Assembly (NCBI GenBank): GCA_020072785.1
Contig: JAIQGG010000002.1
Span: 124,001 to 188,000 of the forward strand
DNA from: Terriglobia bacterium
GTDB taxonomy: Bacteria > Acidobacteriota > Terriglobia > Acidiferrales > UBA7541
Direction of reading: 5' to 3'
Length of the DNA: 64,000 bases
Of this stretch, positions 8,165 through 16,640 are shown piece after piece; position 1 is the first letter of the stretch, and every line of letters starts with the position of its first letter. The notes under the pieces were generated by a model. The model did no database searches. It saw nothing but the letters and a program-made list of their open reading frames with translations, and was not told the DNA's origin. Both the position numbers and the translations under genes were made by a program.

Positions 8165-10141
8165 CTAAAACCTTGCCGGTAGGGCGGGGCGGCGGGGGCC
8201 GAGGCTCGGCATGTCAGCGAGTTTTTCGACCGGCAGGGCCACGCGCACGGCGTTGAGCACGGCGACGAGATCGATGACCTCCTGGGCTACCGCCCCTTCG
8301 AGAGCGGGCAGGTAGCCGAAAGCGGCCAGGGCCATTCCAATCATGCTCAAAAGCATGCCACCGACGGCGCTCTGCAGGGCGATGGAGCGCATGCGGCTGC
8401 TGATGTGAAAGAGCTCGTCCACTTTTTCCAGCGAAGTGGTCAGGATGACGGCGTCGGCGGCTTCCGAGGTGATGTCGCTGTTGGGACCGAAGGCGATGCC
8501 CACGGTGGCGGCCATCAGCGCCGGGGCGTCGTTGATGCCGTCGCCCACAACCATGGTCTGCGCGCGGCGCATCTCCTCCACCACGATGGCCACCTTCTGC
8601 TCCGGGCTCTGGCTGGCGTAGACGTCGGTGATGCCCACTTCGTCGGCGAGGTATTGCACCTCGGATTTGCGGTCGCCGGAGACCAGCAGGACGCGGTCGA
8701 TTTTGTGCCGGGGCTTGAGGTGGTCCACGAAGGAGCGGCTCTCCTTGCGCGGCGCGTCGTGGAAGCGGAACGTGGCGGCGTAGACGCCGTCCACGAAGAC
8801 CAGGCATTCGAGACCGGAGACGACCGGGGGCAGATGCAGAGCCTCCGCGGCAACTTTGTCGCGGCCGGTAATCTTGACGAATTTGCCCGCGACTTGTCCG
8901 GCGAGGCCCTGGCCGGGCTTTTCGGTCATCTCGCTGACCGCATACATCGGCAGGGAAGCGCCCAGGGCGGCATCGCGCACGGCGCCGGCCAGGGGATGAC
9001 GGGAGTACTGCTCGAGGCTGGCGGCAAGCTGCAGCACTTCGTCGCGGCGGAAGCCCGCGGGGCCGAGGATTTCGGTGAGGGCGGGCTTGCCGTAGGTGAG
9101 CGTGCCGGTTTTGTCGAGGACCAGGGAGCGGCAGTTGCTGATCTGCTCGAGGACCGCGGGATTTTTGATGATGATGCTGTGGCGGGCGCAGAGCGAGATG
9201 GCGCCGATGATGGCCACGGGAATGGCCAGGAGCAGCGGGCAGGGCGTGGCGATGACCACGACCGCCAGGAAGCGCATGGGATCATGGGTCACGAGCCAGG
9301 TGAGGACGGCAACGCCGACGGCCAGCGGCGTGTACCAGGCGCCGAGGCGGTCGCCCAGGCGCCGCAGATGCGGGCGGCGCTCTTCCGTGGCACGCATCAC
9401 TTCCATGATCTTGGCGTAGCGGGAGTCCACGGCCAGCTTTTCGGCGGCGATAGTCAGCGCCGTCTCCCCGTTGATGCTGCCGGAGAGGACCTTGGAGCCG
9501 GGGGTTTTGGAAAGCTCGTAGGGCTCGCCGGTCAGGTAGGACTCGTCCATGATGCCGTGGCCTTCGACGACCACGCCGTCCACCGGGCAGAGCTCGTGGG
9601 GGAAGACGATCAGGGTGTCGCCGATGGCGATCTCTTCGAGGGGCACGTCGGCGATGCCCACTTCGCGCTTGCGGTGCGCCACCTGGGGCATGCGTTTGGC
9701 CAGGGCTTCCAGAACCGAGGAGGCGCGGCGTGTGGCGTACTCCTCGAGCGCTGTGCCGCCGGAGAGCATGAGCACGATGATGCAGCCCACTAGGTATTGC
9801 CCCAGCAAGATGGAGCTGAGGATGGAGATGCCGGCGAGGAGATCGGAGCCGAATTCGCGAGCCAGCAGATTGCGCCCGAGGGCGATGACCAACGGCACGC
9901 CCCCCAGCAGCAGAACAGCGTAGAGAGGAAGGAGCGAGGTGGAAGGGCTGGCGCCCGCGGCATAGCGCAGCAGGAAGTGCGCGAGCATGCCGGCGGCGGT
10001 CAGCGCGGCGATGTAGGTTTCCCGGGAATGCGAGAGGCGCCAGGCGCGCGGCGCGGGGAGCGGGGAAGGTTTCTTCGGCGCAGGTGCGCCGCGCGCCGGG
10101 GAGACATCCCCGGCGGCGGAACTGCCGGATGTGGTGTCCAT
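8165..10141 (-). CDS. Heavy-metal P-type ATPase (P1B-like), no N-terminal metal-binding domain
   Basis: A 658-residue membrane pump driving metal cation transport with ATP. It shows the phosphorylation site DKTGTLTYGKPALTE, the hinge GDGINDAPALMAATVGIAFG, and the membrane motif TPCPLLLAIP where most P1B enzymes have CPC, CPH or SPC. The C-terminal EVIDLVAVLNAVR helix is typical of the group. No CxxC or His-rich N-terminal domain is present; the first 45 residues are Pro/Ala/Ser-rich. The ATG at 10141 has GAGGTGA 8 bases upstream and is preferred over the longer frame. The substrate is unknown: the CPL triad does not match the classical Cu, Zn or Co subgroups. It lies downstream of glnA but behind a terminator, so it is probably transcribed separately. 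Confidence 0.9.
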   Translation of the reverse strand: MDTTSGSSAAGDVSPARGAPAPKKPSPLPAPRAWRLSHSRETYIAALTAAGMLAHFLLRYAAGASPSTSLLPLYAVLLLGGVPLVIALGRNLLAREFGSDLLAGISILSSILLGQYLVGCIIVLMLSGGTALEEYATRRASSVLEALAKRMPQVAHRKREVGIADVPLEEIAIGDTLIVFPHELCPVDGVVVEGHGIMDESYLTGEPYELSKTPGSKVLSGSINGETALTIAAEKLAVDSRYAKIMEVMRATEERRPHLRRLGDRLGAWYTPLAVGVAVLTWLVTHDPMRFLAVVVIATPCPLLLAIPVAIIGAISLCARHSIIIKNPAVLEQISNCRSLVLDKTGTLTYGKPALTEILGPAGFRRDEVLQLAASLEQYSRHPLAGAVRDAALGASLPMYAVSEMTEKPGQGLAGQVAGKFVKITGRDKVAAEALHLPPVVSGLECLVFVDGVYAATFRFHDAPRKESRSFVDHLKPRHKIDRVLLVSGDRKSEVQYLADEVGITDVYASQSPEQKVAIVVEEMRRAQTMVVGDGINDAPALMAATVGIAFGPNSDITSEAADAVILTTSLEKVDELFHISSRMRSIALQSAVGGMLLSMIGMALAAFGYLPALEGAVAQEVIDLVAVLNAVRVALPVEKLADMPSLGPRRPALPARF

Positions 10142-10321
10142 CGGCAAGGTCACCTCGCGGGCCGTTTGTGCGCCGGATGGTGCAGGTAGCGGCGTAAGAC
10201 CGGGGATATGGCAGGGGTCCCGGCGAACGCCAGGGGTCACGGCTACCTAGAGGAAGTGTAGGGGAAAAGAGCGGCGGAAAGAAGGGGTAGGGTCCGGCAG
10301 CGCCAGGGGACACCTGCGCAG

Positions 10322-10361
10322 AAAAACAAGACGTCCCGGCTCAGCGGGACGTCTTGTTTTT
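10322..10361. terminator. Strong hairpin terminator after glnA (symmetrical)
   Basis: A perfect 17-base stem (arms 10322-10338 and 10345-10361, loop GCTCAG) with A5 on one flank and T5 on the other. It would stop transcription from either side. It lies 20 bases past the glnA stop and separates glnA from the metal ATPase gene. Confidence 0.92.
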
Positions 10362-10380
10362 CTGAATTGTTTGCGGAAGC

Positions 10381-11811
10381 CTAGAACTTGTTCCAGAGGA
10401 ACTGATTGTAGACCTCGTGGTGATATTGCACCTCGGGCGCCTTGACGAAGGTGCCCAGCATACGGGGGCAGCGGTCGGCGGAGGCCTCCTTGAGGTCGGC
10501 GTAGCGGCCCTTGACGTCTGCGCCGAGCAGCTTGGTGGTCCAGGCGGCTTCCTTGAAATTGGCGAGGGCGGTGTAGACGTTGTCGGGCAGGTAGCGTTCA
10601 GCTTGGCGCAGGTTCTTAATCTTGGCGGTCTCGCCCTCCAGGCCGGCCTTGAAGATCGAGTACATGACCAGGTAGGGATTGGCGTCCGGCCCGACCGAGC
10701 GAACTTCCACGCGCATGCTCTTTTCGTTGCCGATGGGGATGCGGATCATGGAGCCGCGATCCACGGGCGAAGCCTTGATCTGGTTCGGGGCTTCGAAGTG
10801 CGGGTCGAGACGGCGGTAGGCGTTGACGCTGGCGTTGAGCAGCAGGCAGATATCGTTGGCGTGGGTCAGGATGCGATCCACGAACGACCAGCCGAGCTTG
10901 CTGAGGTTCTCTTCGCCCTTGGGATCCCAGAAGAGATTCTTGCCGCCCTTGCTGACGGAGACGTTGGTGTGCATGCCGTTGCCGTTGACGCCGACCACCG
11001 GCTTGGGCAGGAAGCTGGCCGTGAATCCCATCTTGTTCGCCACCTGGCGGCAGATCAGCTTGTAGAGCTGGATCTGATCGGCCGCGGCCACCACTTCGCC
11101 GTAGCTGTAATTGATTTCGAACTGGGAAGGCGCGACTTCCGGGTGGTCCTTCTCGTTCTGGAAGCCCATGGCGCGCTGCACTTCGGCGGCGGTGTCGATG
11201 AAGGTGCGCAGGGGGTCGCCGGGCAGGGAATGGTAATAACCGCCGGTGTTGACGTAGTCGAACCTGCCGGTTTCGTGGTAGCGGCGCTCCGCGTCGGAGC
11301 CATTGAAGAGGAAGCCTTCAATTTCGTTGGCCGCGTTCAGCGTGTAGCCTTCCTTCTTGTGCTGCTCCTCGGCAAACCCCTTCAGGGCGCCGCGGATATC
11401 GGCGGTGTAGGGCGAGCCGTCCTTGTCGATGACTTCGCCGAAAACCAGCACCTTGCCGGAACCGAAGAAATCGGCGGGAGCCCAGTAGAAGGCGCCCCAG
11501 TCCATGGCCAGGCGCAGGTCGCTTTCGCGCTGTGCGGTGAAGCCGCGGATGGAAGAGCCGTCAAAGGTGAGGTTGTCCCAGCTCTTGACGAGGAACTTCT
11601 TGTCGTAGTCCAGCATGTGCAAGCGGCCTTCGAGGTCGCTGAAGAGCACGGTGACGGCCTTGATGCGCTTCTCGTCGGTCAGATACTTGAGGCGGTCCTC
11701 CTGGACCTTGTGGGCGGCAACGCGGTTTTTGCGCTGCTCTTTGGCCTTCAGGTTCAGTTCTTCCAGCTCTTCATAGGAAAGGGCCAGGAAATTACGCAGT
11801 TCGTTCGACAT
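10381..11811 (-). CDS. glnA: Glutamine synthetase
   Basis: A 476-residue enzyme that makes glutamine from glutamate, ammonia and ATP. Class motifs are visible in order: FDGSSIRGF (about 83-91), FEINYSYGE with metal-binding Glu residues, NGNGMHTNVSV in the ATP/glutamate region, and an Arg-containing active-site stretch (SMIRIPIG). The NLYDLP-type adenylylation loop of enterobacterial enzymes is not seen, so control by adenylylation is unlikely. The ATG is preceded by GAGGAG at 4-10 bases. The gene is monocistronic, with a strong terminator behind it and the EamA gene diverging in front. The sequence suggests the longer GlnA variant common in Acidobacteria and cyanobacteria. Confidence 0.95.
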   Translation of the reverse strand: MSNELRNFLALSYEELEELNLKAKEQRKNRVAAHKVQEDRLKYLTDEKRIKAVTVLFSDLEGRLHMLDYDKKFLVKSWDNLTFDGSSIRGFTAQRESDLRLAMDWGAFYWAPADFFGSGKVLVFGEVIDKDGSPYTADIRGALKGFAEEQHKKEGYTLNAANEIEGFLFNGSDAERRYHETGRFDYVNTGGYYHSLPGDPLRTFIDTAAEVQRAMGFQNEKDHPEVAPSQFEINYSYGEVVAAADQIQLYKLICRQVANKMGFTASFLPKPVVGVNGNGMHTNVSVSKGGKNLFWDPKGEENLSKLGWSFVDRILTHANDICLLLNASVNAYRRLDPHFEAPNQIKASPVDRGSMIRIPIGNEKSMRVEVRSVGPDANPYLVMYSIFKAGLEGETAKIKNLRQAERYLPDNVYTALANFKEAAWTTKLLGADVKGRYADLKEASADRCPRMLGTFVKAPEVQYHHEVYNQFLWNKF

Positions 11812-12102
11812 GAATCTCCTCGTGTTGGAGTGATCGGCAATTCAGCGGCGAATTCAGGGGCCAAAGCGAAATCATGCAGGGGGTAGGGTATCGCCGCTGC
11901 GGCGGAGCGTCAAATCGAAAAAACTGATGGCTGCGATAACGGGGCCGCGCGGTGGAGCGGGCGAGTGGTTGTGTATTTTCCGGCGAAGTATGGGAATATC
12001 CCTCGCCGGGTGACCGGGCGGGGGCTGCGGGCAAAAGCTTGCGGGAGACGTGGCGCGGGTGTTCGCAGAAAAAGTTGCTGTCATGCAACGACAGGAGGAA
12101 AC

Positions 12103-12513
12103 GTGAAGATCTGGTATTTCTACGCCATGCTGACGGTGTTGTTGTGGGGGATCTGGGGAGTTTTCAGCAAGCTGGCTGCCGTGCATTCCAAGCCGCGGCA
12201 GATGCTGCTGTTTCAGTCGGTGGGAGTGTTGGCGTTCGCCTTCGTGGTGCTGCTGATCGAAAAATTCAAGATCGAACCGTCGCTGCCGGGATTCAGCTGG
12301 TCGTTCGCCGGGGGATTCTTCACCTTCGTGGGCTTTCTGACATTTTTCGCGGCACTGGAGCAGGGCAAAGCCTCCACGGTAGTCACGCTTTCGGCGCTGT
12401 ACCCGGTGATCACTATCCTGCTGAGCATCCTGTTTCTACACGAGAAGCTGACGCCGCGCCAGGCAGCGGGGATCGCCTTTGCCTTGATCGCGAGCGTGCT
12501 CCTGGCGGAGTGA
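12103..12513 (+). CDS. EamA-type (DMT superfamily) small membrane transporter
   Basis: A 136-residue membrane protein with a single EamA-like half instead of the usual two. About five hydrophobic helices are visible, starting with WYFYAMLTVLLWGIWGVFSK. The closing part, ALYPVITILLSILFLHEKLTPRQ, carries the characteristic family ending of small EamA proteins. The start is GTG with AGGAGG five bases upstream; the longer in-frame extension is Arg/Cys-rich and has no ribosome site. Such half-size proteins work as dimers; the exported small molecule is unknown. It converges on the saccharopine-dehydrogenase-like operon, with only 20 bases between the stops. Confidence 0.88.
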   Translation: MKIWYFYAMLTVLLWGIWGVFSKLAAVHSKPRQMLLFQSVGVLAFAFVVLLIEKFKIEPSLPGFSWSFAGGFFTFVGFLTFFAALEQGKASTVVTLSALYPVITILLSILFLHEKLTPRQAAGIAFALIASVLLAE

Positions 12514-12533
12514 CGCGGCGCGCTCTCCGCGCG

Positions 12534-13739
12534 TTACGACGCCGGTGTCTCGATCGTCTGGATCTCGATTTCTACGGCGAAACGGCGCTGGCGCAGCGCG
12601 GTGAAGAAGGGATCGACCTCGAAATATTCTTCGGGCGCCCAGACGCCCGGAAGCAATGGCCGGGCCAGAATCTGCTGCACCCCGACGGACATGCACATGG
12701 AGGTGCCGGCGTCGGCGTAGTCGTCGTAGAAAGGATCCGGGCGGCCAATCACACGGCAGGTGACGCGGCAGGGCCAGCCTCCGCGGGTGCCGTGTCCGAC
12801 AGCGAAGTGCATCTCGTGGCTTTCCTGCGCGGGGATGCGGGCGCGGTTGCGCGCGATGTTGCGATCAATCACCGCTTGCAGCACGTCCAGCGGGCGCACC
12901 GCAACTCCCTTCACAGTGACGGCTTCCTCGAAGGCCCCGAAGCCGGCCTTTACCAAACCAACCCAGGCTTCATGCTCGCGTTCCGGAAGCGAGAGTTTCC
13001 AGGTGAACTCGCGAATGCCTTTTTCTGCGATGCCCTGGGCAAAAGGCACGGTAAGCGGCTCGGAATGCTGCGAGTGCAGGAAAGTGGTGCGTCCCCAGGG
13101 AGCGGGAAGCTCCATCGTTTCCAGGCCGCTCTGCGGAGGAACCTCGCGCAGCTTCCCGTCGAGAAACTGCTGGCTGGGATTGGCGTATTCGGCGAGCACC
13201 GTGGAAAGGCTGTAGGGCGGCACGAGGACCGGATTTTCCGGGCCGATGCGCGTGGCGGCCCAATACAGATTGATGCGCTCGATGCGATCCAGGCGGTCGG
13301 CCACGGCGCGGCAGAGGACATTGGACAGGCCGGGATCGGAGCCCAGGCCGAGCACCGCGGTGACGCCCGCTTCCTGCCAGCGCTTCTGCTGCGCCTTTTG
13401 CTGCACGGTGTAGACGCCCATGCCGCCATAGTCGGCGTAGGTGCGCCGCGCTTCGAGGCAGGCCTCGAAGAGGGGCATCTGAAAGCCGGCGAAAGTAGGA
13501 ACGCCATTGATGCACAGATCGCAGCCGGCGAGCAGAGCGCGGAGCGCGGCGCGATCGGTGACGTCGAGCAGGCGCGTCTCCAGGCGCGGATCGGGGAGCG
13601 CCTGTTGCAGAACAGCGAGACGCTCGCGGCTGGAATCCGCGGCGATGACCCGGGTCACGCCCGGCGACAAGGGCGAGAGAAGATCGCGGGCGGTTCCCGC
13701 GGCCATCAGGCCGGCGCCGCCGATCAGTAGAATGCGCAT
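12534..13739 (-). CDS. Saccharopine dehydrogenase-like NAD(P)-dependent oxidoreductase
   Basis: A 401-residue protein with an N-terminal Rossmann fold (MRILLIGGAGLMAAGTARDL, residues 1-20) and the catalytic-domain layout of the saccharopine dehydrogenase/carboxynorspermidine synthase superfamily. GLGSDPGLSNVLCR (about 131-144) matches the substrate-side loop of that group. The real substrate is unknown; lysine catabolism is not implied by the neighbours. It is the last gene of a minus-strand operon after the double-cupin and glycosyltransferase genes, about 40 bases from the cupin gene. The operon suggests modification of an amino-acid-like or glycosylated small molecule. Confidence 0.82.
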   Translation of the reverse strand: MRILLIGGAGLMAAGTARDLLSPLSPGVTRVIAADSSRERLAVLQQALPDPRLETRLLDVTDRAALRALLAGCDLCINGVPTFAGFQMPLFEACLEARRTYADYGGMGVYTVQQKAQQKRWQEAGVTAVLGLGSDPGLSNVLCRAVADRLDRIERINLYWAATRIGPENPVLVPPYSLSTVLAEYANPSQQFLDGKLREVPPQSGLETMELPAPWGRTTFLHSQHSEPLTVPFAQGIAEKGIREFTWKLSLPEREHEAWVGLVKAGFGAFEEAVTVKGVAVRPLDVLQAVIDRNIARNRARIPAQESHEMHFAVGHGTRGGWPCRVTCRVIGRPDPFYDDYADAGTSMCMSVGVQQILARPLLPGVWAPEEYFEVDPFFTALRQRRFAVEIEIQTIETPAS

Positions 13740-13778
13740 GTCAGTCCGCTTCTCCTTGTCCGGAATTCCCGGGACGTC

Positions 13779-14582
13779 CTACCGGATCATATAGATTTTG
13801 CGCACCGTTCGGTGCACTTCGCAACGGCCGGCCCAGCCCTGCGGGAAGAAGGCCAGCGTATCGGGCTGGATCTCGATCCGCTCGCCGCCATCGTGGGTGT
13901 AGGTGCAGGAGCCTTCGAGGAAGTGGCAGAACTCGTCGTGGATCACTTCGCAGCGCCACACGCCCGAGGTGCAGGTCCAGATGCCGCTTTCGGCGCGGCC
14001 ATTAGCCTCGCGGCTCAGCAGGATGCCGGCGGTGTGCGAAGTCCCGTCTAGTATCGTGGGGATCGCTCCCCAGTCCTTGAGAGGACTTGCGGTCATTGCG
14101 TCGCGCAGCAGCGGCGTGCGCTCGGCTGGCCCTCCTGCGCACATCATGAAGGTTGCATCCAGGAGTTCGGCGATCTCCGCATGGCCGCTCCAGCCTTGCT
14201 TGAAGTGCACGACCGTGCCGGGAGCGATCTCCAGCGTCTCGCCCTGTCCGCTATGGAAGACGGCTCGGCCACAGGTGAAGTGGCAGAGCGTATCCGCGGA
14301 CACGGCAAAGGGTGCTGCTCCTGGGGACCAGCGGCGGATGCCCACTTCCACCGCGCCGTCCGGGCTCCTGTGCAGCACAAGGCCAACGATCTTTGCGTGG
14401 GCGTCGCGGAGGAGAAAGCGCTCGTCCTGACCCGCGACGTGCTGCTCCCATTGCGCGGCGGGATGAAGATGCGGAGCCGAGGAAGTTCGATCGAGAGTCA
14501 TACGTACGCCGGGATTGCAGCCTTTCCGTGAATCACATTCACCGAACGAATTCGTTTGGCTGCCGCTGAACGGGCGGCTCAT
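13779..14582 (-). CDS. Tandem-cupin protein (cupin_3/DUF861-like)
   Basis: A 267-residue protein with two beta-barrel cupin repeats. The first (about 75-140) contains DTLCHFTCGRAVFHSG and the second (about 180-260) DEFCHFLEGSCTYTHDGG. The repeats share the CHF-then-EIxPxT pattern (LEIAPGTVVHFKQGWSG against IEIQPDTLAFFPQGWAG), which shows an internal duplication. This is the cupin_3 type found in ureidoglycine and sugar-related enzymes; which reaction it catalyses is not clear. The start at 14582 overlaps the glycosyltransferase stop as ATGA, which favours it. An alternative ATG lies at 14501, just before the conserved part begins. Confidence 0.8.
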   Translation of the reverse strand: MSRPFSGSQTNSFGECDSRKGCNPGVRMTLDRTSSAPHLHPAAQWEQHVAGQDERFLLRDAHAKIVGLVLHRSPDGAVEVGIRRWSPGAAPFAVSADTLCHFTCGRAVFHSGQGETLEIAPGTVVHFKQGWSGHAEIAELLDATFMMCAGGPAERTPLLRDAMTASPLKDWGAIPTILDGTSHTAGILLSREANGRAESGIWTCTSGVWRCEVIHDEFCHFLEGSCTYTHDGGERIEIQPDTLAFFPQGWAGRCEVHRTVRKIYMIR

Positions 14583-15871
14583 GCGCGGTGCTGCCGCAAG
14601 AGCTTATTGAGCAGCATTGCGGCCTTGCCTGGGCCGGGCTGGCGGTGCATCTGCGCAGAAGTGGCCGCGAGCCGCTGCTGCATTGCCGGATCGGTCAGAA
14701 GGACGTGTAGATTGCGGGCGAGCTCTTCGGGCGCCCAGTGGTTGCGGTGCATCTTGATGCCGTGCCCGGTTTCGTGGACGCGCGTGGCGTTGTCGTGGCC
14801 GTCCCACACGTAGGGCATGATGAGGGAGGGCTTGCCGAAGTACAGGCATTCGGTGAAGGTGTTGTTGCCGCCGTGATGAATCACGGCATCCACCTGCGGG
14901 ATTAACGATGGCTGCGGGAACCATCTGTCGAGGATGACGTTCGCCGGGACCGCTGTGTAGGCGTCGAGATAGCCGCCGGCGTTGACCAGCGCGCGCACCG
15001 GGAGATGGCCCAGCGCGGCGATCAGGCGCTGCAGTGTTTTGGTGTCGCCGCAGCCCAGCGAGCCGAAGCTGACGTAGACGACCGGCTTGTCCTGGTTGGC
15101 CGGGAAAACCGGGAGCGTGTAGGGCTGCTCCTGGCGGACGCAACCCTCCAGGTACTGGAAGCGCCCAGGGTCGAGGGGGTGGCGGCGCGTGAATTTGACC
15201 GCTTCGGGATAGAGGAGCAGGTTCAAATAGGGCGAGGTTTCGAAGAACTGGCCGAGGGGATAGGCAGCCTCGCCATGCGCGGCGAGAAATTGATTGAAGC
15301 GCGCGTGGATCGGCTGGATGACTTCGTTGAAGTGCGCTTCGTAGCGCCGGAAACAATCGCGGTCCTTCTCCCCGCAGCCGGAGAGGTGCGGGGGAATCTC
15401 CGGGTCGGGGATTTCGTTTTCGCTGCAGGAGATGATGCGCACCCAGGGCTTGCCGTACTGCTTGATGGCGGGAAAGAGGATGACGTTGTCCACGCAGATC
15501 AGGTCCGGGCGCACCTGTTCGAGCACCTGGGGGAGACCCTTCTGCGCCCAGACGGCCGTCTCCACGATGGCGTCCCAGCAGTCGCGCACGTAGTTGTCAA
15601 TCTGCTCGTAGGGCGACTTGTCGAAGTTCTGGATATGGCCGTTGATAAAGTTCTGCCAGTACTGGGCAGCCTCGTCCGCCGCCATCGGCTGGGCCATGTT
15701 GACGATGAATTCCCGGAAGCCGTAACCCGCGTAAACTCCGGCCATGTCCGGGGCGGTCAGAAAGACGGCCTGGTGGCCGAGGGCTTCACAGGCCTGTGCA
15801 ATGCCCACGGAATTCAGAGCGGGGCCGTAGGCCGCCTCGGGAAAGAAGGCGATGACTTTTTGTTGTCCCAT
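14579..15871 (-). CDS. Glycosyltransferase of the UGT/MGT type (GT-B fold)
   Basis: A 430-residue NDP-sugar-dependent glycosyltransferase resembling macrolide and UDP-glucuronosyl transferases. The C-terminal donor domain shows YVSFGSLG, then HHGGNNTFTECLYFGKPSL and PYVWDGHDNATRV, the GT1 signature in a slightly altered form (GGNNT in place of the usual CGxNS). The N-terminal acceptor half begins KVIAFFPEAAYGPALNSVGI. The ATG at 15871 starts immediately before this strand; the longer frame adds 33 poorly conserved residues. It is the first gene of an operon with the double-cupin and saccharopine-dehydrogenase-like genes, suggesting that a small molecule is glycosylated and further modified. 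Confidence 0.87.
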   Translation of the reverse strand: MGQQKVIAFFPEAAYGPALNSVGIAQACEALGHQAVFLTAPDMAGVYAGYGFREFIVNMAQPMAADEAAQYWQNFINGHIQNFDKSPYEQIDNYVRDCWDAIVETAVWAQKGLPQVLEQVRPDLICVDNVILFPAIKQYGKPWVRIISCSENEIPDPEIPPHLSGCGEKDRDCFRRYEAHFNEVIQPIHARFNQFLAAHGEAAYPLGQFFETSPYLNLLLYPEAVKFTRRHPLDPGRFQYLEGCVRQEQPYTLPVFPANQDKPVVYVSFGSLGCGDTKTLQRLIAALGHLPVRALVNAGGYLDAYTAVPANVILDRWFPQPSLIPQVDAVIHHGGNNTFTECLYFGKPSLIMPYVWDGHDNATRVHETGHGIKMHRNHWAPEELARNLHVLLTDPAMQQRLAATSAQMHRQPGPGKAAMLLNKLLRQHRA

Positions 15872-16119
15872 GTGACGCGCAGCTCCCCCGGACAGTGTCT
15901 CGATCCATTCCCGCGCCCAACCGCGCCTTGCGGCCTTAGAGTCTATCCAATAAGCGGCGCCGTTCTCCACGGAATACTCTGCCGCGCCATAGGCTGGCTC
16001 ACGCCTGGCGAAGCGAAGATCCTCAGCCGCGGGGAGTAACTTTTTGGTGCAAAGCCTGGTTTGTCCTGCAGCATCAGGAAGCCTCCGTCCGCTAGCATGT
16101 CAGATGTCGGGGGCTCCCT

Positions 16120-16365
16120 ATGGCAAGACGGCATAATTGTCCGAGATGCGGAAGCGCTAAGGTGCATCGCTCGAAGAGGAAAGCTCTCTTCGAGAAGCTC
16201 ATTCTGCACCGGCTCAACATCCACGCGTATCGGTGTCATTCCTGCAGCTATCGGTATTACGGTTTTAAAGCACAGAAACAGACCGCCACACAAGAGTTGA
16301 CCGCTTCGCGGTCACCCGAAACGCTGTTCAGCCCTTCGGGATCCACTGAACTTCGCAGAGTGTGA
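16120..16365 (+). CDS. Small zinc-ribbon protein
   Basis: An 81-residue protein. Residues 1-52 form a zinc ribbon with CPRCG at 7-11 and CHSC about 30 residues later, within a basic surround (KVHRSKRKALFEKL). Short proteins with this pattern occur widely in Acidobacteria and Proteobacteria as uncharacterised families; nucleic-acid or membrane-associated roles have not been shown. The last 23 residues are encoded by a dispersed palindromic repeat (see 16298-16314) and look like a recent, non-conserved tail. The ATG is the first in the frame; its ribosome site is weak. Confidence 0.68.
   Translation: MARRHNCPRCGSAKVHRSKRKALFEKLILHRLNIHAYRCHSCSYRYYGFKAQKQTATQELTASRSPETLFSPSGSTELRRV
16298..16314. 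repeat. Dispersed palindrome, copy within the zinc-ribbon gene
   Basis: TGACCGCTTCGCGGTCA, a 7-bp stem with a TTC loop. The identical sequence, with the same T before it, recurs at 32669-32685, and close variants recur three times at 31409-31478. It is in frame and encodes part of the C-terminal tail of the zinc-ribbon protein. Confidence 0.8.
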
Positions 16366-16380
16366 ATGATAAGAGGACGC

Positions 16381-16457
16381 TGGTGGGCCTGGGGAGAGTC
16401 GAACTCCCGACAAACGGTTTAGGAAACCGCTGCTCTATCCATCTGAGCTACAGGCCC
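16381..16457 (-). tRNA. tRNA-Arg (anticodon CCT)
   Basis: Read on the minus strand, the acceptor arm GGGCCTG (16451-16457) pairs with CAGGCCC (16385-16391), with a D-arm TAGCTCAG, an anticodon stem GCGGT/ACCGT around the loop TTCCTAA giving anticodon CCT, and a T-arm with GTTCGACTC. The 3' CCA is encoded (16381-16383). It is an isolated tRNA gene, transcribed against the kinase downstream. Confidence 0.95.
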
Positions 16458-16622
16458 GTATCGCCCAACATTTTTAGTTTACACCAGTTACAAGGGCAGT
16501 CGTTCCTTGCCATTTATCTGAACTCCAGGCTCGTGCTTCTTAATTGAAGAGTTTCTATTCCGGCAAGGCGACACCCAGTTTCGTTCCCGCCAAGCGTGTG
16601 CTTGCGATTTGCAAACGCCTGA

Positions 16623-16640
16623 TATACTTTGCGGACCGTG
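16623..16640 (+). promoter_or_regulatory. Probable -10 box close to a start codon (leaderless kinase mRNA)
   Basis: TATACT at 16623-16628 lies only 9 bases before the GTG at 16638, with no purine-rich ribosome site between them. A transcript starting 6-8 bases after this box would begin at the start codon. The -35 is weak (TTGCGA at 16602-16607, spacing 15). Confidence 0.45.
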
